Of a stretch of DNA of 47,426 nucleotides, positions 26,779 to 34,781 are shown one piece after another. How positions within the stretch are numbered: position 1 is the stretch's first letter; each line of letters opens with the position of its first letter. Origin of the DNA: Bacillus bingmayongensis (GTDB taxonomy: Bacteria; Bacillota; Bacilli; Bacillales; Bacillaceae_G); assembly GCF_000299035.1 (NCBI RefSeq), contig NZ_AKCS01000026.1, positions 1-47,426 of the forward strand, read 5' to 3'. The notes beneath the pieces are model-generated. The model was not told where the DNA came from. It did not search any database and saw only the letters and a list, made by a program, of their open reading frames with translations. The position numbers and the translations under genes are program-made.

Positions 26779-27195
26779 TTACTTATTTACTTTTTTTCTT
26801 TTCCCTAACTCAATAAGTACTTGTTGTCCTCTATAAGTTGAGATTAAAAATTTATACGGGTGCATAGCCTTTTCATAGATTAAAGACATTGATGATAGTG
26901 TACTAACACTTATTTCAGCTGAACGTCTTGATATATTGGTGCGTTCAACTTCTAATGAATAAGATTTTCCTTTTGTTTTCTTTACTCTCCTATCAATGAC
27001 TACATTTTCTACTATTTCATTAATTGATATGCCCCTCATATATTTGGTTTCTTGAAATTGTTTATTTACGATGTTTCCTATGTATAGAAATACACTATAT
27101 AGTATCTCGTCTTGTTCAAGAATATCTGCGAACATGTTTACTACTTCATCCGTAAATTTTATCGTTTGATACTTTTCACTTAAAACCTCGTTCAA
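26779..27195 (-). CDS. tubR: TubR-like centromere-binding protein
   Basis: 138 residues starting at TTG with GGGGGG 6 bases upstream, 18 bases before tubZ. Helical N-terminal part, then a winged-helix-like segment (SYSLEVERTNISRRSAEISV ... YKFLISTYRGQQVLIELGKR). Position just before tubZ and size make it the TubR adaptor, which binds the centromere (tubC) as a dimer and couples it to TubZ filaments. It is longer than pBtoxis TubR and sequence similarity to named TubRs cannot be confirmed here. Confidence 0.7.
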   Translation of the reverse strand: MNEVLSEKYQTIKFTDEVVNMFADILEQDEILYSVFLYIGNIVNKQFQETKYMRGISINEIVENVVIDRRVKKTKGKSYSLEVERTNISRRSAEISVSTLSSMSLIYEKAMHPYKFLISTYRGQQVLIELGKRKKVNK

Positions 27196-27548
27196 GTTGT
27201 CCCCCCCTTAAACCATTGGTTAATTATTCCTAGAAACATAGTACATCATTATAAGGCGTATATCAAGTCATTATATATAAAACTTATATATAGAACTTAT
27301 AAATCTCATTATTAAAAAACTCTTTATTTTACAAGGTTTCATATATACAGCGTATATATACTATATTAATCTTATATTTCATGTGATTCACATTCTAAAC
27401 TCTTAATAGAATAGATTTCACTAACATTACTATATTAAGTAAACATATCTCCCAAAAAACAGCACAATACGTTAACATGAAACTCACATATTAAATAACA
27501 AATTTTATATACATCGTATATATACGTTTTATTTATACTATGTATAAT

Positions 27549-27572
27549 AATCCCCTTTTATAAAAGGGGATT
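27549..27572. repeat. Perfect 24-bp palindrome
   Basis: AATCCCCTTTTA joined directly to its complement. It is the only GC-containing block in a tract of A and T. It could be a protein-binding palindrome; with no loop it is a poor terminator. Confidence 0.6.
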
Positions 27573-27610
27573 CACTTTTAACATATCAATTTTATATCAA
27601 TATTAATATA

Positions 27611-27647
27611 ATAAGCTTTATATATAAGACTTATATATAAAGCTTAT
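27611..27647. repeat. 37-bp palindrome near tubR
   Basis: ATAAGCTTTATATATAAG, a central A at 27629, then the complement. It has perfect symmetry over 18 bases on each side. It is among the longest palindromes seen in the window and lies in the putative centromere. Confidence 0.75.
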
Positions 27648-27676
27648 ATAAACTGCTTATTACTGATAACAAAAAA

Positions 27677-27699
27677 TGCAATGCTTTCATAGCATTGCA
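27677..27699 (-). terminator. Terminator of 27710..27976
   Basis: TGCAATGCT / AGCATTGCA stem with a TTCAT loop, 11 bases past the stop of the small gene on the minus strand. Confidence 0.7.
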
Positions 27700-27709
27700 C
27701 TCATAATAT

Positions 27710-27976
27710 TTATAATGTTATGTAACTTTCATGTAATGCCAGGAACAACTCATCCTGGTTATCTTTCTTTGTTAATAGTTTGGTTCTACACATTTCATCT
27801 ATTGTTAGGGGAGAGGTTGTCACTGTCATGTTATATTGATACAGCTCTTCATTTAACTCTTTTGTTAGTTCACAAAGTTGCATGTACAGCAAGAAAAAAT
27901 GTATTTCTTTTGAATCTAATTCATTATCTTTTTCAGTCATTTCTAGAAATTTATTTGTGAATGCTGTTAATTTCAT
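27710..27976 (-). CDS. Hypothetical 88-aa protein
   Basis: Mostly helical and acidic (MKLTAFTNKFLEMTEKDNEL ...), with no membrane segment and no motif I recognise. The ribosome site is weak. A clear terminator follows, which supports a real gene. Codon use looks like its neighbours. It lies between the partition region and bcrC and may be a small plasmid maintenance protein, but nothing proves it. Confidence 0.45.
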   Translation of the reverse strand: MKLTAFTNKFLEMTEKDNELDSKEIHFFLLYMQLCELTKELNEELYQYNMTVTTSPLTIDEMCRTKLLTKKDNQDELFLALHESYITL

Positions 27977-28042
27977 ATCTACAAAATCATTCTGGCTTAC
28001 CAGTAATTCCAGAACATCTTTAAAATTTATTACAAAACAACA

Positions 28043-28642
28043 TCAAAAGTCTTTCGAGTTGTTTTTCATTGGGATAACATGCTGCTCCATTCTTTCATAA
28101 AGGCCCAATAATCGCTTAATGAAAGAAAGCTTTGGTGCTATCCAATACACAAATAAAGCTGAAATAATGCCTACAAGAGCTCCTGTAACAACATCGATAG
28201 GGTAGTGAACCCCTACCCAAATACGCGATATGGCTACACAGAATGCAAGCATAAGCCATAACCATCCTTCCTTTTTGCGAACAAGCCAGATAGAAGCACA
28301 AAGAGAGAAAAATAAAATCGTATGGTCACTTGGAAATGAGTTATCGATTTCATGCTCAACAAGTTGATTAACATTTGGAAGTACTGCAAATGGTTGATGA
28401 TGCGAATAAAATTGACCAACAATCTTCCCAATAATTTCAGCGACAATGAATGCTAGTCCACCTTGAATAATCATCATTCTATTTTTGTTGTTTCGGGTAA
28501 ACCAATATATAAGAACACCCAAGACCAAAGCATATAACATATATTCGGCAACAAAAACCATCATTGGATTTAGAGATGGGTTTTGTTTCCCTAGATCATT
28601 AATCCATCGAAAAGCATCGATATTAAACTGTGAAAACAACAT
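28043..28642 (-). CDS. bcrC: BcrC-like undecaprenyl-diphosphate phosphatase (PAP2)
   Basis: 199 residues with five or six transmembrane helices. PAP2 motifs: FPSDHT (motif 2) and SRIWVGVHYPIDV (motif 3, catalytic His and Asp); motif 1 is represented by KIVGQFYSHHQPF. It dephosphorylates undecaprenyl pyrophosphate to recycle the wall lipid carrier, and extra copies can raise bacitracin tolerance. The last residues (KNNSKDF) end in a polar tail. It stands alone. Confidence 0.88.
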   Translation of the reverse strand: MLFSQFNIDAFRWINDLGKQNPSLNPMMVFVAEYMLYALVLGVLIYWFTRNNKNRMMIIQGGLAFIVAEIIGKIVGQFYSHHQPFAVLPNVNQLVEHEIDNSFPSDHTILFFSLCASIWLVRKKEGWLWLMLAFCVAISRIWVGVHYPIDVVTGALVGIISALFVYWIAPKLSFIKRLLGLYERMEQHVIPMKNNSKDF

Positions 28643-29037
28643 GTTTAAATTCCTCCAATCATTGAAATTTCAAATCTAAAAACACATCACACATATCCAA
28701 ATATTCAATTGTTTATATTAGGGAAGGGAAAAACCTGAAACTCATATTTCCATTGTAGGAAAGCGATTTTAAATGCTTCTTAACCTTTTCTTAACAATTT
28801 CTTAACAATAACAAATAAACCTTACAACAATCACGTTGTAAGGCTTTACATTCATATATTGGAGAGTCTATCTCAACTTTTAGGTGAGTTGATAGAACTG
28901 ATTTTTGAAAGGACTTCTCTTTACAAATATGACTAACGTTTAGGGATGAAATCGGGGAATCACGTTCAATTATATAGTTAGATCATCTATAATTGTAAAC
29001 TAAACTTCACATGAAGTATTGGCTTACTTCATTGCTA
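28643..29037. other. Intergenic region with hairpins
   Basis: 395 bases. CCTTACAAC / GTTGTAAGG (28820..28843) and CTATCTCAAC / GTTGATAG (about 28867..28896) are small hairpins. The bcrC promoter must lie at its left end (around 28680..28740), without an obvious consensus. No gene seen. Confidence 0.4.
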
Positions 29038-29802
29038 CTAAAGCAAGAAATACGCAAATGTAAACTGAGTAATAACATGTGCTAAAGCGTGTGCGATTAT
29101 CGCATATTGCAATCCTAACTTTTGATACAACCAACCAAAAAGTATGCCAGGAACGCCATTAAGCAAGAAGCAACGTATCAAGATAAGGGCATTCAGACCA
29201 CCAAAGGTCATAATCGTTGCTGGAATATGTCCTGCTGCAAACAAGAGTGATGATACAATGTTCGCCACTACAAATACCCATACTGGAATATTCTCTTTTT
29301 CTTTACTACGAGCAAACAACTTCCACAAAATAAAAGCAGCCAATGACATGAAAAATAATCGCATCATGATTTCTTCTACTACTCCGCCGTAAATAACCGA
29401 TGCTGCCAGATGGAGCAGAGAGTAGTTATCCCTCGTATAAACTACCGCAACTTCGGGAATCACTTTGGCAAAAGTGAAATAATCCAATACTAAAAATAGA
29501 GCAACTATCATGCTAATTAATAAAGTAATTAGAACACTTCTCTTTGTAAAAGTCAGCTTCTTCAGCAAGTTCACCTTATCGGCTAAAATATAACCGAAAA
29601 ATCCCATAATGCCGGTATATAAAACGCCCGTCTGAATACCCGAAATTAGAATATATGTTTCTTTTGGCATCTGCGCTACTATCTGGTCACCCATTTTCAG
29701 ATTCAACATCATACATCCTATCAGCATTCCAGCAATAATACCGATTGGCAACACACAAAGTGAAAATTTTAATGCCCGTTTATATAGGTTTTTCACGCTC
29801 AT
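29038..29802 (-). CDS. CPBP-family intramembrane glutamic protease
   Basis: About 254 residues, about seven transmembrane helices. CPBP/Abi (CAAX protease-like) motifs: VVEEIMMRLFF (EExxxR), FAAGHIPA (second motif His) and AHALAHVITQF. Members cleave membrane proteins or peptides and often protect from bacteriocins. The start may be ATG 29802 or GTG 29796; AGGAG fits the GTG better. It overlaps the end of the upstream regulator gene by 23 bases, so they are co-expressed. Confidence 0.82.
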   Translation of the reverse strand: MSVKNLYKRALKFSLCVLPIGIIAGMLIGCMMLNLKMGDQIVAQMPKETYILISGIQTGVLYTGIMGFFGYILADKVNLLKKLTFTKRSVLITLLISMIVALFLVLDYFTFAKVIPEVAVVYTRDNYSLLHLAASVIYGGVVEEIMMRLFFMSLAAFILWKLFARSKEKENIPVWVFVVANIVSSLLFAAGHIPATIMTFGGLNALILIRCFLLNGVPGILFGWLYQKLGLQYAIIAHALAHVITQFTFAYFLL

Positions 29803-30913
29803 TCACTCCTAATTTGAATTTTAAGGTGCCAATGATACTCTTATACCTCGGTAGTTCCGCCAAGGCAGCAAATGCAGGATTATCTACAATACTTTGCAGC
29901 ATATTTGCTTTGATGGTATCTTCGTGACGGACAGTCTTCGATCCAAGCTGAAACTCCTCAAACCAGCCATCAATAGCATCAAAATAAGAATCACCATGTA
30001 AGTTATATAGAGAAAAATCTATCGTACAGACAGACGAATACTTTTGCAGCATATCGAGTGCCTTTTCATGATTTTTCTGCATGCAATATACCAGTGCAGC
30101 CGCATAGTATACCTTTATAATCATATTTGGATGCAGATTTTCTATTTCATAAGCATCTGCAAGAGCAAAAGTGCGTTGTAAGATTTCCTCTGTTTTTTCT
30201 ACATTTGAAGCATTCAGCATCAAATAAGGTGGTATTCCTTCGATCAGCAAGATTAAGTGCTGATACATGCTGATTTGCATAACCTCATTAGCTTTTTTTA
30301 CATTCCCCATCATTTGATACGCCTGTGCTATCATTTCATCGTCCGGGGACTTTGGGCGGATGGTTTCACCAAGTAAGTCCAGAATCTCCTGCGGTTTTTG
30401 TAACATAAGATAGCAAATGGCTTCCATCGATACTGCATCTTTAGCGAGCGAAACATCTTCACTTTCTGTTCTCACCCGGACGCACAAGTTAACAGCTTCC
30501 TCAAGAGTTTCTATTTGTTTTTCCGATTCTGACGCTAACATATGGTGGTTAGTGAATAGTACCGCCATCTGAAGCAGTAGGGGAAAACAAGAATAATATT
30601 TTTTGATGATAGTCCTGCACTCTACAATCACTTCATCAAAAGGCTTTTCAGCAAAGTTAGATGCGAGCCTGTGATACAGCTTTTTAATATCATCCTGTGT
30701 CATTTGGGGCGCATATCCTATTAGTTCATCTATACTGATATTAAAATAAATTGCTAACTGAGGAAGAAAGGTAATATCGGGATAACTTTGGCTTGTTTCC
30801 CATTTTGAAACTGACGCTTTTGTAACACCAATATAGGTCGCTAGTTCATCCTGCGTAATACCCTTTTCTCTGCGTTTTGCAATAAGTGTTTTAGCAATAT
30901 TGATTTCTTTCAT
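29780..30913 (-). CDS. XRE-family regulator with helical repeat (TPR-like) domain
   Basis: 377 residues. Cro/CI-type HTH at about 10-65 (GITQDELATYIGVTKASVSK), followed by about 300 residues of helical repeats like those of RRNPP/Rgg-type peptide-sensing regulators. The gene overlaps the CPBP protease gene it probably controls. GAGGTGAT lies before ATG. Base use is less AT-rich than the flanking region, hinting that the pair came from another Firmicute. Peptide sensing is inference from architecture. Confidence 0.8.
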   Translation of the reverse strand: MKEINIAKTLIAKRREKGITQDELATYIGVTKASVSKWETSQSYPDITFLPQLAIYFNISIDELIGYAPQMTQDDIKKLYHRLASNFAEKPFDEVIVECRTIIKKYYSCFPLLLQMAVLFTNHHMLASESEKQIETLEEAVNLCVRVRTESEDVSLAKDAVSMEAICYLMLQKPQEILDLLGETIRPKSPDDEMIAQAYQMMGNVKKANEVMQISMYQHLILLIEGIPPYLMLNASNVEKTEEILQRTFALADAYEIENLHPNMIIKVYYAAALVYCMQKNHEKALDMLQKYSSVCTIDFSLYNLHGDSYFDAIDGWFEEFQLGSKTVRHEDTIKANMLQSIVDNPAFAALAELPRYKSIIGTLKFKLGVNEREKPI

Positions 30914-31019
30914 TTCATCACCTCAGTTATAATTATACGGGTTATGGCTGCACAAACCATGGATTTACAGTTGACTTTTGTTGATGAAATCAACCAGAGG
31001 GAAACTCGAAATTAAATTG

Positions 31020-31401
31020 CAAAACAAAAGATCTTATAGCCGTATCCTGGTAGTTTACAACTCCATTTTGAAACGACAACGCTCCTTTAACGTTTCAAAA
31101 ATAAACATCTAAAAAATTTTCAAAAAACCTATTAAACCCTTTATATAAAAGGATTTTTACTCAAAACTAGATTTCAAAGTGAAAAATCTTATAGTGGTAT
31201 CCCGGTAGTAACTTTTTAACAAAAACGCCTCAATTCCTTATATAAAGGGATTGAGGCGTTTTCTTAATAAATCGTCATTTCACAAAACATGAAACGATAT
31301 AGCGGTATCGTGGTCATAAAAAAATTTACCAATCTCTGAATCCCTTGGAGGACAAGGGATTCAGGCCCTTTTCATCGTTTCATATTTCTTCTTAAAGGGC
31401 C
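31020..31401 (+). promoter_or_regulatory. Leader with three motif-plus-hairpin units
   Basis: Three copies of a motif (31031..31055, 31186..31211, 31294..31318) with core TATAG(C/T)(C/G)GTATC(C/G)(T/C)GGT. Each is followed by a hairpin: AAACCCTTT/AAAGGATTT with T run (about 31134..31159), ACGCCTCAAT/ATTGAGGCGT with T run (about 31224..31262) and CTGAATCCCTTG/CAAGGGATTCAG (31336..31364). A further GGCCCTTT/AAAGGGCC pair (31364..31401) overlaps the last. Looks like tandem attenuators or small RNAs ahead of 31495. Confidence 0.6.
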
Positions 31402-31494
31402 GCCATTCAGCAAAATTCGATTTGATATAATCAAAAATGATATTTTGTATCCTATTTTGGTAAACATTACATTGAGTGAATGGAGGTGAAAAAG

Positions 31495-31776
31495 ATGGAG
31501 AAACCATTTGTTATTAAAAACAAACGTAGCTTAAATGGAGAACCGACTACTGCAGTACTAGTTACAATTAAATCTTGGCAAAAACTCGTTGAGGCTATGG
31601 AAGATAAGTACTATAGCTATAAAGATACATATTTAGAAGATATTTTAAAGTCTATGTCATACGAGGAACGACTTGCAGATGAGGAGCAGTTTGTTGAAAA
31701 AACAAAGCCATCTTTTTCACTTCAAATGAAACAAGCCTTTTCTAAAGTAAATGGGCGAAAACATATGGATAATTAG
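31495..31776 (+). CDS. Stand-alone copy of the Rep-protein N-terminal domain (Phd/YefM-like?)
   Basis: 93 residues, closely similar over its whole length to residues 1-90 of the 566-aa Rep-like protein (34782..36482). Shared blocks include AVLVT.KSWQKLVE and YYSYKDTYLEDLL.. and it ends at GRKH exactly where the Rep protein continues. The pattern AVLVT..SW..L.E....K resembles Phd/YefM antitoxin domains, which bind DNA; this is inference. GGAGGTG lies 6 bases before ATG 31495 (the frame also opens at 31480 inside that site). It is probably a regulator related to plasmid replication. It converges tail to tail with the CcdC-like gene. Confidence 0.75.
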   Translation: MEKPFVIKNKRSLNGEPTTAVLVTIKSWQKLVEAMEDKYYSYKDTYLEDILKSMSYEERLADEEQFVEKTKPSFSLQMKQAFSKVNGRKHMDN

Positions 31777-31778
31777 TG

Positions 31779-32276
31779 TTACCGTAAGTCAATGTTATTT
31801 TTAGTTTGGATTCGACTTTTGTATAGTTGACGAAATTTGATGAAAGAGATAATTCTCCAAGGTAAGATATATCCCAGTGCTACAGTCATAAATAGTGCTG
31901 CTTCTGCTTCTGGACCTAGCCATTTTAAATAATCACGAAGTAAAAACCAGGTAATAAGTACGATGAGAAAGGTAATGATAAAGCTCTTATTTCTTACAGC
32001 ATAAATATGCTGATCGAATCGGAGTTCATAGTGAGTGGTCCAAATAAGTGGAATTGACAAAAGGAATCCAAAGATAGCTGCACAAATCCATTCCCAGCTA
32101 GCGGCATGTGCTTTTGGATTTAAGATGATGAGAATGCAAGGTAATAACAAAAATAGTATGGGTAAGAGAATGCGGGTCCCGTTTCCTTTAATAGGGCGAT
32201 ACATGGCCAAAGTTCTACGCCATAAGACCAACGCAGCAATTATGATTACAATAGAGTAAAACGAAGAGGACTCCAT
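31779..32276 (-). CDS. CcdC-like membrane protein (DUF1453)
   Basis: About 165 residues with five hydrophobic segments (about 5-22, 34-52, 58-80, 100-118, 128-146). It resembles CcdC/YneN-type proteins linked with cytochrome c biogenesis in Bacillus, but the exact role is unknown. AGAGGTG lies before ATG 32276; the longer frame to 32306 has no better site. Its stop is 2 bases from that of the convergent 93-aa gene. Confidence 0.7.
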   Translation of the reverse strand: MESSSFYSIVIIIAALVLWRRTLAMYRPIKGNGTRILLPILFLLLPCILIILNPKAHAASWEWICAAIFGFLLSIPLIWTTHYELRFDQHIYAVRNKSFIITFLIVLITWFLLRDYLKWLGPEAEAALFMTVALGYILPWRIISFIKFRQLYKSRIQTKNNIDLR

Positions 32277-32830
32277 AATTTCACCTCTACATATAGAATA
32301 TTTCAATTATATGAGAAGTATAGATGATTGGATTGTAGTATTCGTCTTGGTTAAAAAAATGTAACAATTCTTTGTGGCGATTATATATAGTTAGTTACCG
32401 TAACATACTATTGTACAATGTAAACAGAGTGGCTAATCCCTTACTCATCAAGGATAACGCCTGTGGTGATTTGCAACATGCATTTATTTGTAAAATGAAA
32501 CCGCCAGTAGAACAAAAATATAATAACTCTTCTCTGACTAAACAACACACAAAGTTGTATGGCCGAAGTTGGGAAGAGTTGCAAAGACAGCATGTATAGT
32601 TATATGACGAGAGTGAAACTAAATTTAAAGTATAACATTCCGTATTCTAGGAAAAGTTTTTTTTCATATTTATTTTAAATTCAGTTTCTCAATAAACGAG
32701 GTAGCTACAAGGACAAACTCCATTCATTGGCTTGATTTCATAGCGCAACTAAAAATGATATGATTGTATTGTCAATATTATCTAATTATTAAAATACAAT
32801 ATAGGAAAACAGCAAAGGGGAGAAGAACTC
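32277..32830. other. Intergenic region
   Basis: About 550 bases. An open stretch 32372..32599 has no ribosome site and no recognisable product; its end (HTKLYGRSWEELQRQHV) could be a decayed gene end. The right part holds the promoter and AAAGGGGAG site of 32831. Otherwise nothing seen. Confidence 0.35.
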
Positions 32831-33406
32831 ATGGGCTTTTTTAGTAGATTTTTCACAAAAGTGGAACAAGTAAACAATAAAGAGGCAACCCTCAATGAAT
32901 TAAATGAAGAATTATATGTTGAATCTCCAATAGAAGAAGCAAATAGCTATTGGGTATCAATGGCACAAAATTTAATTGTCAATACTGTAAAAGCCGCTGA
33001 CAATAATGTGGAACGTGCTTTTATATTGCTTAATTTGAAAAAAGGTGAGGCTTCTTTTGATATTTTTTATCAAATTAACGGGCAATTGTATTTTTGGAAT
33101 CAGCTAGAAGATCAGACGATTAAAGAAAGAATTAAGAATGAGTTGTTACCTCAAGCTTCAGAAGTTTCAGATGCAGTAAACCAGCACTTTTATGAAGCGG
33201 ACCATCCTACAATCTCGTTTGCAGAATTGCAATTTGAATGGGAAACAAAGGCCTGGTTTTCACATATCATCTGGGAAGGCGACCCTGCCTCTCAATTACC
33301 AAAAACTCAAATATTAAACGAATGGTTCAGCCTAATCAAAAAGGAAACTCAGAATAAACCACTTGATAGTGATACAAAATTTTCTTGGTATCCATCAATC
33401 TCTTAA
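32831..33406 (+). CDS. YezG/DUF600-like protein (possible immunity protein)
   Basis: 191 residues, soluble. Residues about 38-175 (YWVSMAQNLIVNTVKAADNN ... FDIFYQINGQLYFWN ... ILNEWFSLIK) resemble DUF600/YezG family proteins, several of which are immunity partners of polymorphic toxins. No toxin gene is next to it here, so it may be an orphan. AAAGGGGAG lies before ATG. Confidence 0.5.
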   Translation: MGFFSRFFTKVEQVNNKEATLNELNEELYVESPIEEANSYWVSMAQNLIVNTVKAADNNVERAFILLNLKKGEASFDIFYQINGQLYFWNQLEDQTIKERIKNELLPQASEVSDAVNQHFYEADHPTISFAELQFEWETKAWFSHIIWEGDPASQLPKTQILNEWFSLIKKETQNKPLDSDTKFSWYPSIS

Positions 33407-34781
33407 AAATGAATCAAGTCTATCAAAGAATCAAAAAGAAATTATAGATTAAATCATGAGGAAAATTCAAAAACATGGTCAATATGCTCATAATTTAACG
33501 AAATATTTACAACGTGTGGAATTACTAGAAACTCCATAAAAACTTCATTTTGTACAAAACAAAACCCTAGTTTCCTAGGGTAATGGGTATAACAACCCGA
33601 TTTAATCGAGCTTCTATATTATAAGGTGTAATCGCAACGGTTACTAATAGTAAATATAACCAAAAAGAGCAGTTAGCTTTTGCTAGCTGCTCAAGGCTCT
33701 CCAGGGGGACTGAGAAATTATTATGGTATCTATATTATTGACTGAATATTTTAATTTATTCAATCGATAATATTATTTATTATGTAAGTAATAAGATACA
33801 ATTCCTATAAGAACTAAAGACTTACATACAATCGCAAATATATTTTTTCGCGGTTTTCGCAAATCACTTATCAATGATAATACTGCACCGATCCCTATAA
33901 TAATCAAAAAAATAAGACTGTATATATCAAGTATTTTCTTCACTCCTGATGTTTGAATAATTCAATTATATAATAATTACCGTTTTGTGAGAAATGTTGT
34001 TTAACTTATTCCAAGTCACAAACTAATTCCGTAATAAAATCTAATATAAATATATATCTTATATATATTTAAAATATAAAGATAAAACTTATATAGGACG
34101 AGTAAATAGGGGGAAGCTCTTACTGTAACAAGGACTTTGAACATACTATAGCGTAAAAAATCAAAAAATAGTAGTATTTAACAACGAAAAAGTAAGCATA
34201 ATAATGATATAAAAACTACAAATAATCATAAACAAAATCATATATTTCTACATAAAAAATGAAACAAATTAATACATTGTTAAACATATTTATTCAAGTG
34301 CCTAATTGCGTATTTATCCACTCTATTTCCACAATTTCATTTAATTTACCCACAAACCACTCACATTAGATACTGAGTAATTAACATAATCCGAATTTAT
34401 CACATAACCCACATAAATATTGATGATTTTTGATAGATAAGTTACTAGAATGCATTTATATCAATGAAAATAGTATTATATTATTCATATTCGCCTATAT
34501 TTATCTACTTATACACAAAATTTAACTTTTTTCTTGTGATTATTTGTAGGTATTTGAATGCATTAAGATAGATCATAACGTGTTTATATGAAAATATGTG
34601 TGGAAATTTAGCTAGTTAGAGTACAGTTGTTGTATAGGAGTGCATAAAAAAAGACTCTATTATTAATAGAATCGGGTAAAGTTGGTTGTTATAAGGAATC
34701 AGTGCAAGGCTTTCAAATAACAGAATCAACACGAATAGCCCTCTACTTTTAATTTTTTCAAAAATAGAGAGCGGAGTATTG
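33407..34781. other. Gene-poor AT-rich region right of 33406
   Basis: 1.4 kb. It contains a decayed reading frame (33408..33539, one internal stop; ends GQYAHNLTKYLQRVELLETP), a hairpin GAGCAG.TAGC / GCTA.CTGCTC (about 33668..33692) and the 56-codon frame listed separately. A very AT-rich tract (34020..34560) holds a DnaA-box-like TTATACACA (34509..34517) and TTATCCACT (34314..34322). It could be an unwinding region, but this is weak. GACTCTATT/AATAGAATC at about 34652..34673 may be a terminator. Confidence 0.45.
33773..33943 (-). CDS. Possible 56-aa membrane protein
   Basis: GTG-started frame of 56 codons. It has two hydrophobic segments (SLIFLIIIGIGAVLSLI and FAIVCKSLVLIGIVSYYL) separated by a basic loop (SDLRKPRKN). 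This is a plausible small two-helix membrane protein. AGGAG overlaps the GTG, so the start and reality of the gene are uncertain. Confidence 0.4.
   Translation of the reverse strand: MKKILDIYSLIFLIIIGIGAVLSLISDLRKPRKNIFAIVCKSLVLIGIVSYYLHNK

Larger units (their letters stand above)
27196..27676. promoter_or_regulatory. Putative tubC centromere/promoter region
   Basis: 480 bases, extremely AT-rich, upstream of tubR. It has repeated ACTTATATATA (27282..27300), CGTATATATAC (27351, 27517) and the GTTAAYNTCATA-type words seen upstream of tubY, plus two long palindromes. In related plasmids TubR binds a repeat cluster just upstream of tubRZ. Which repeats are bound cannot be decided from sequence alone. 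Confidence 0.55.

Noticed and set aside
32372-32599. 75-codon plus-strand frame
   Set aside because: No ribosome site; at best a decayed gene end.
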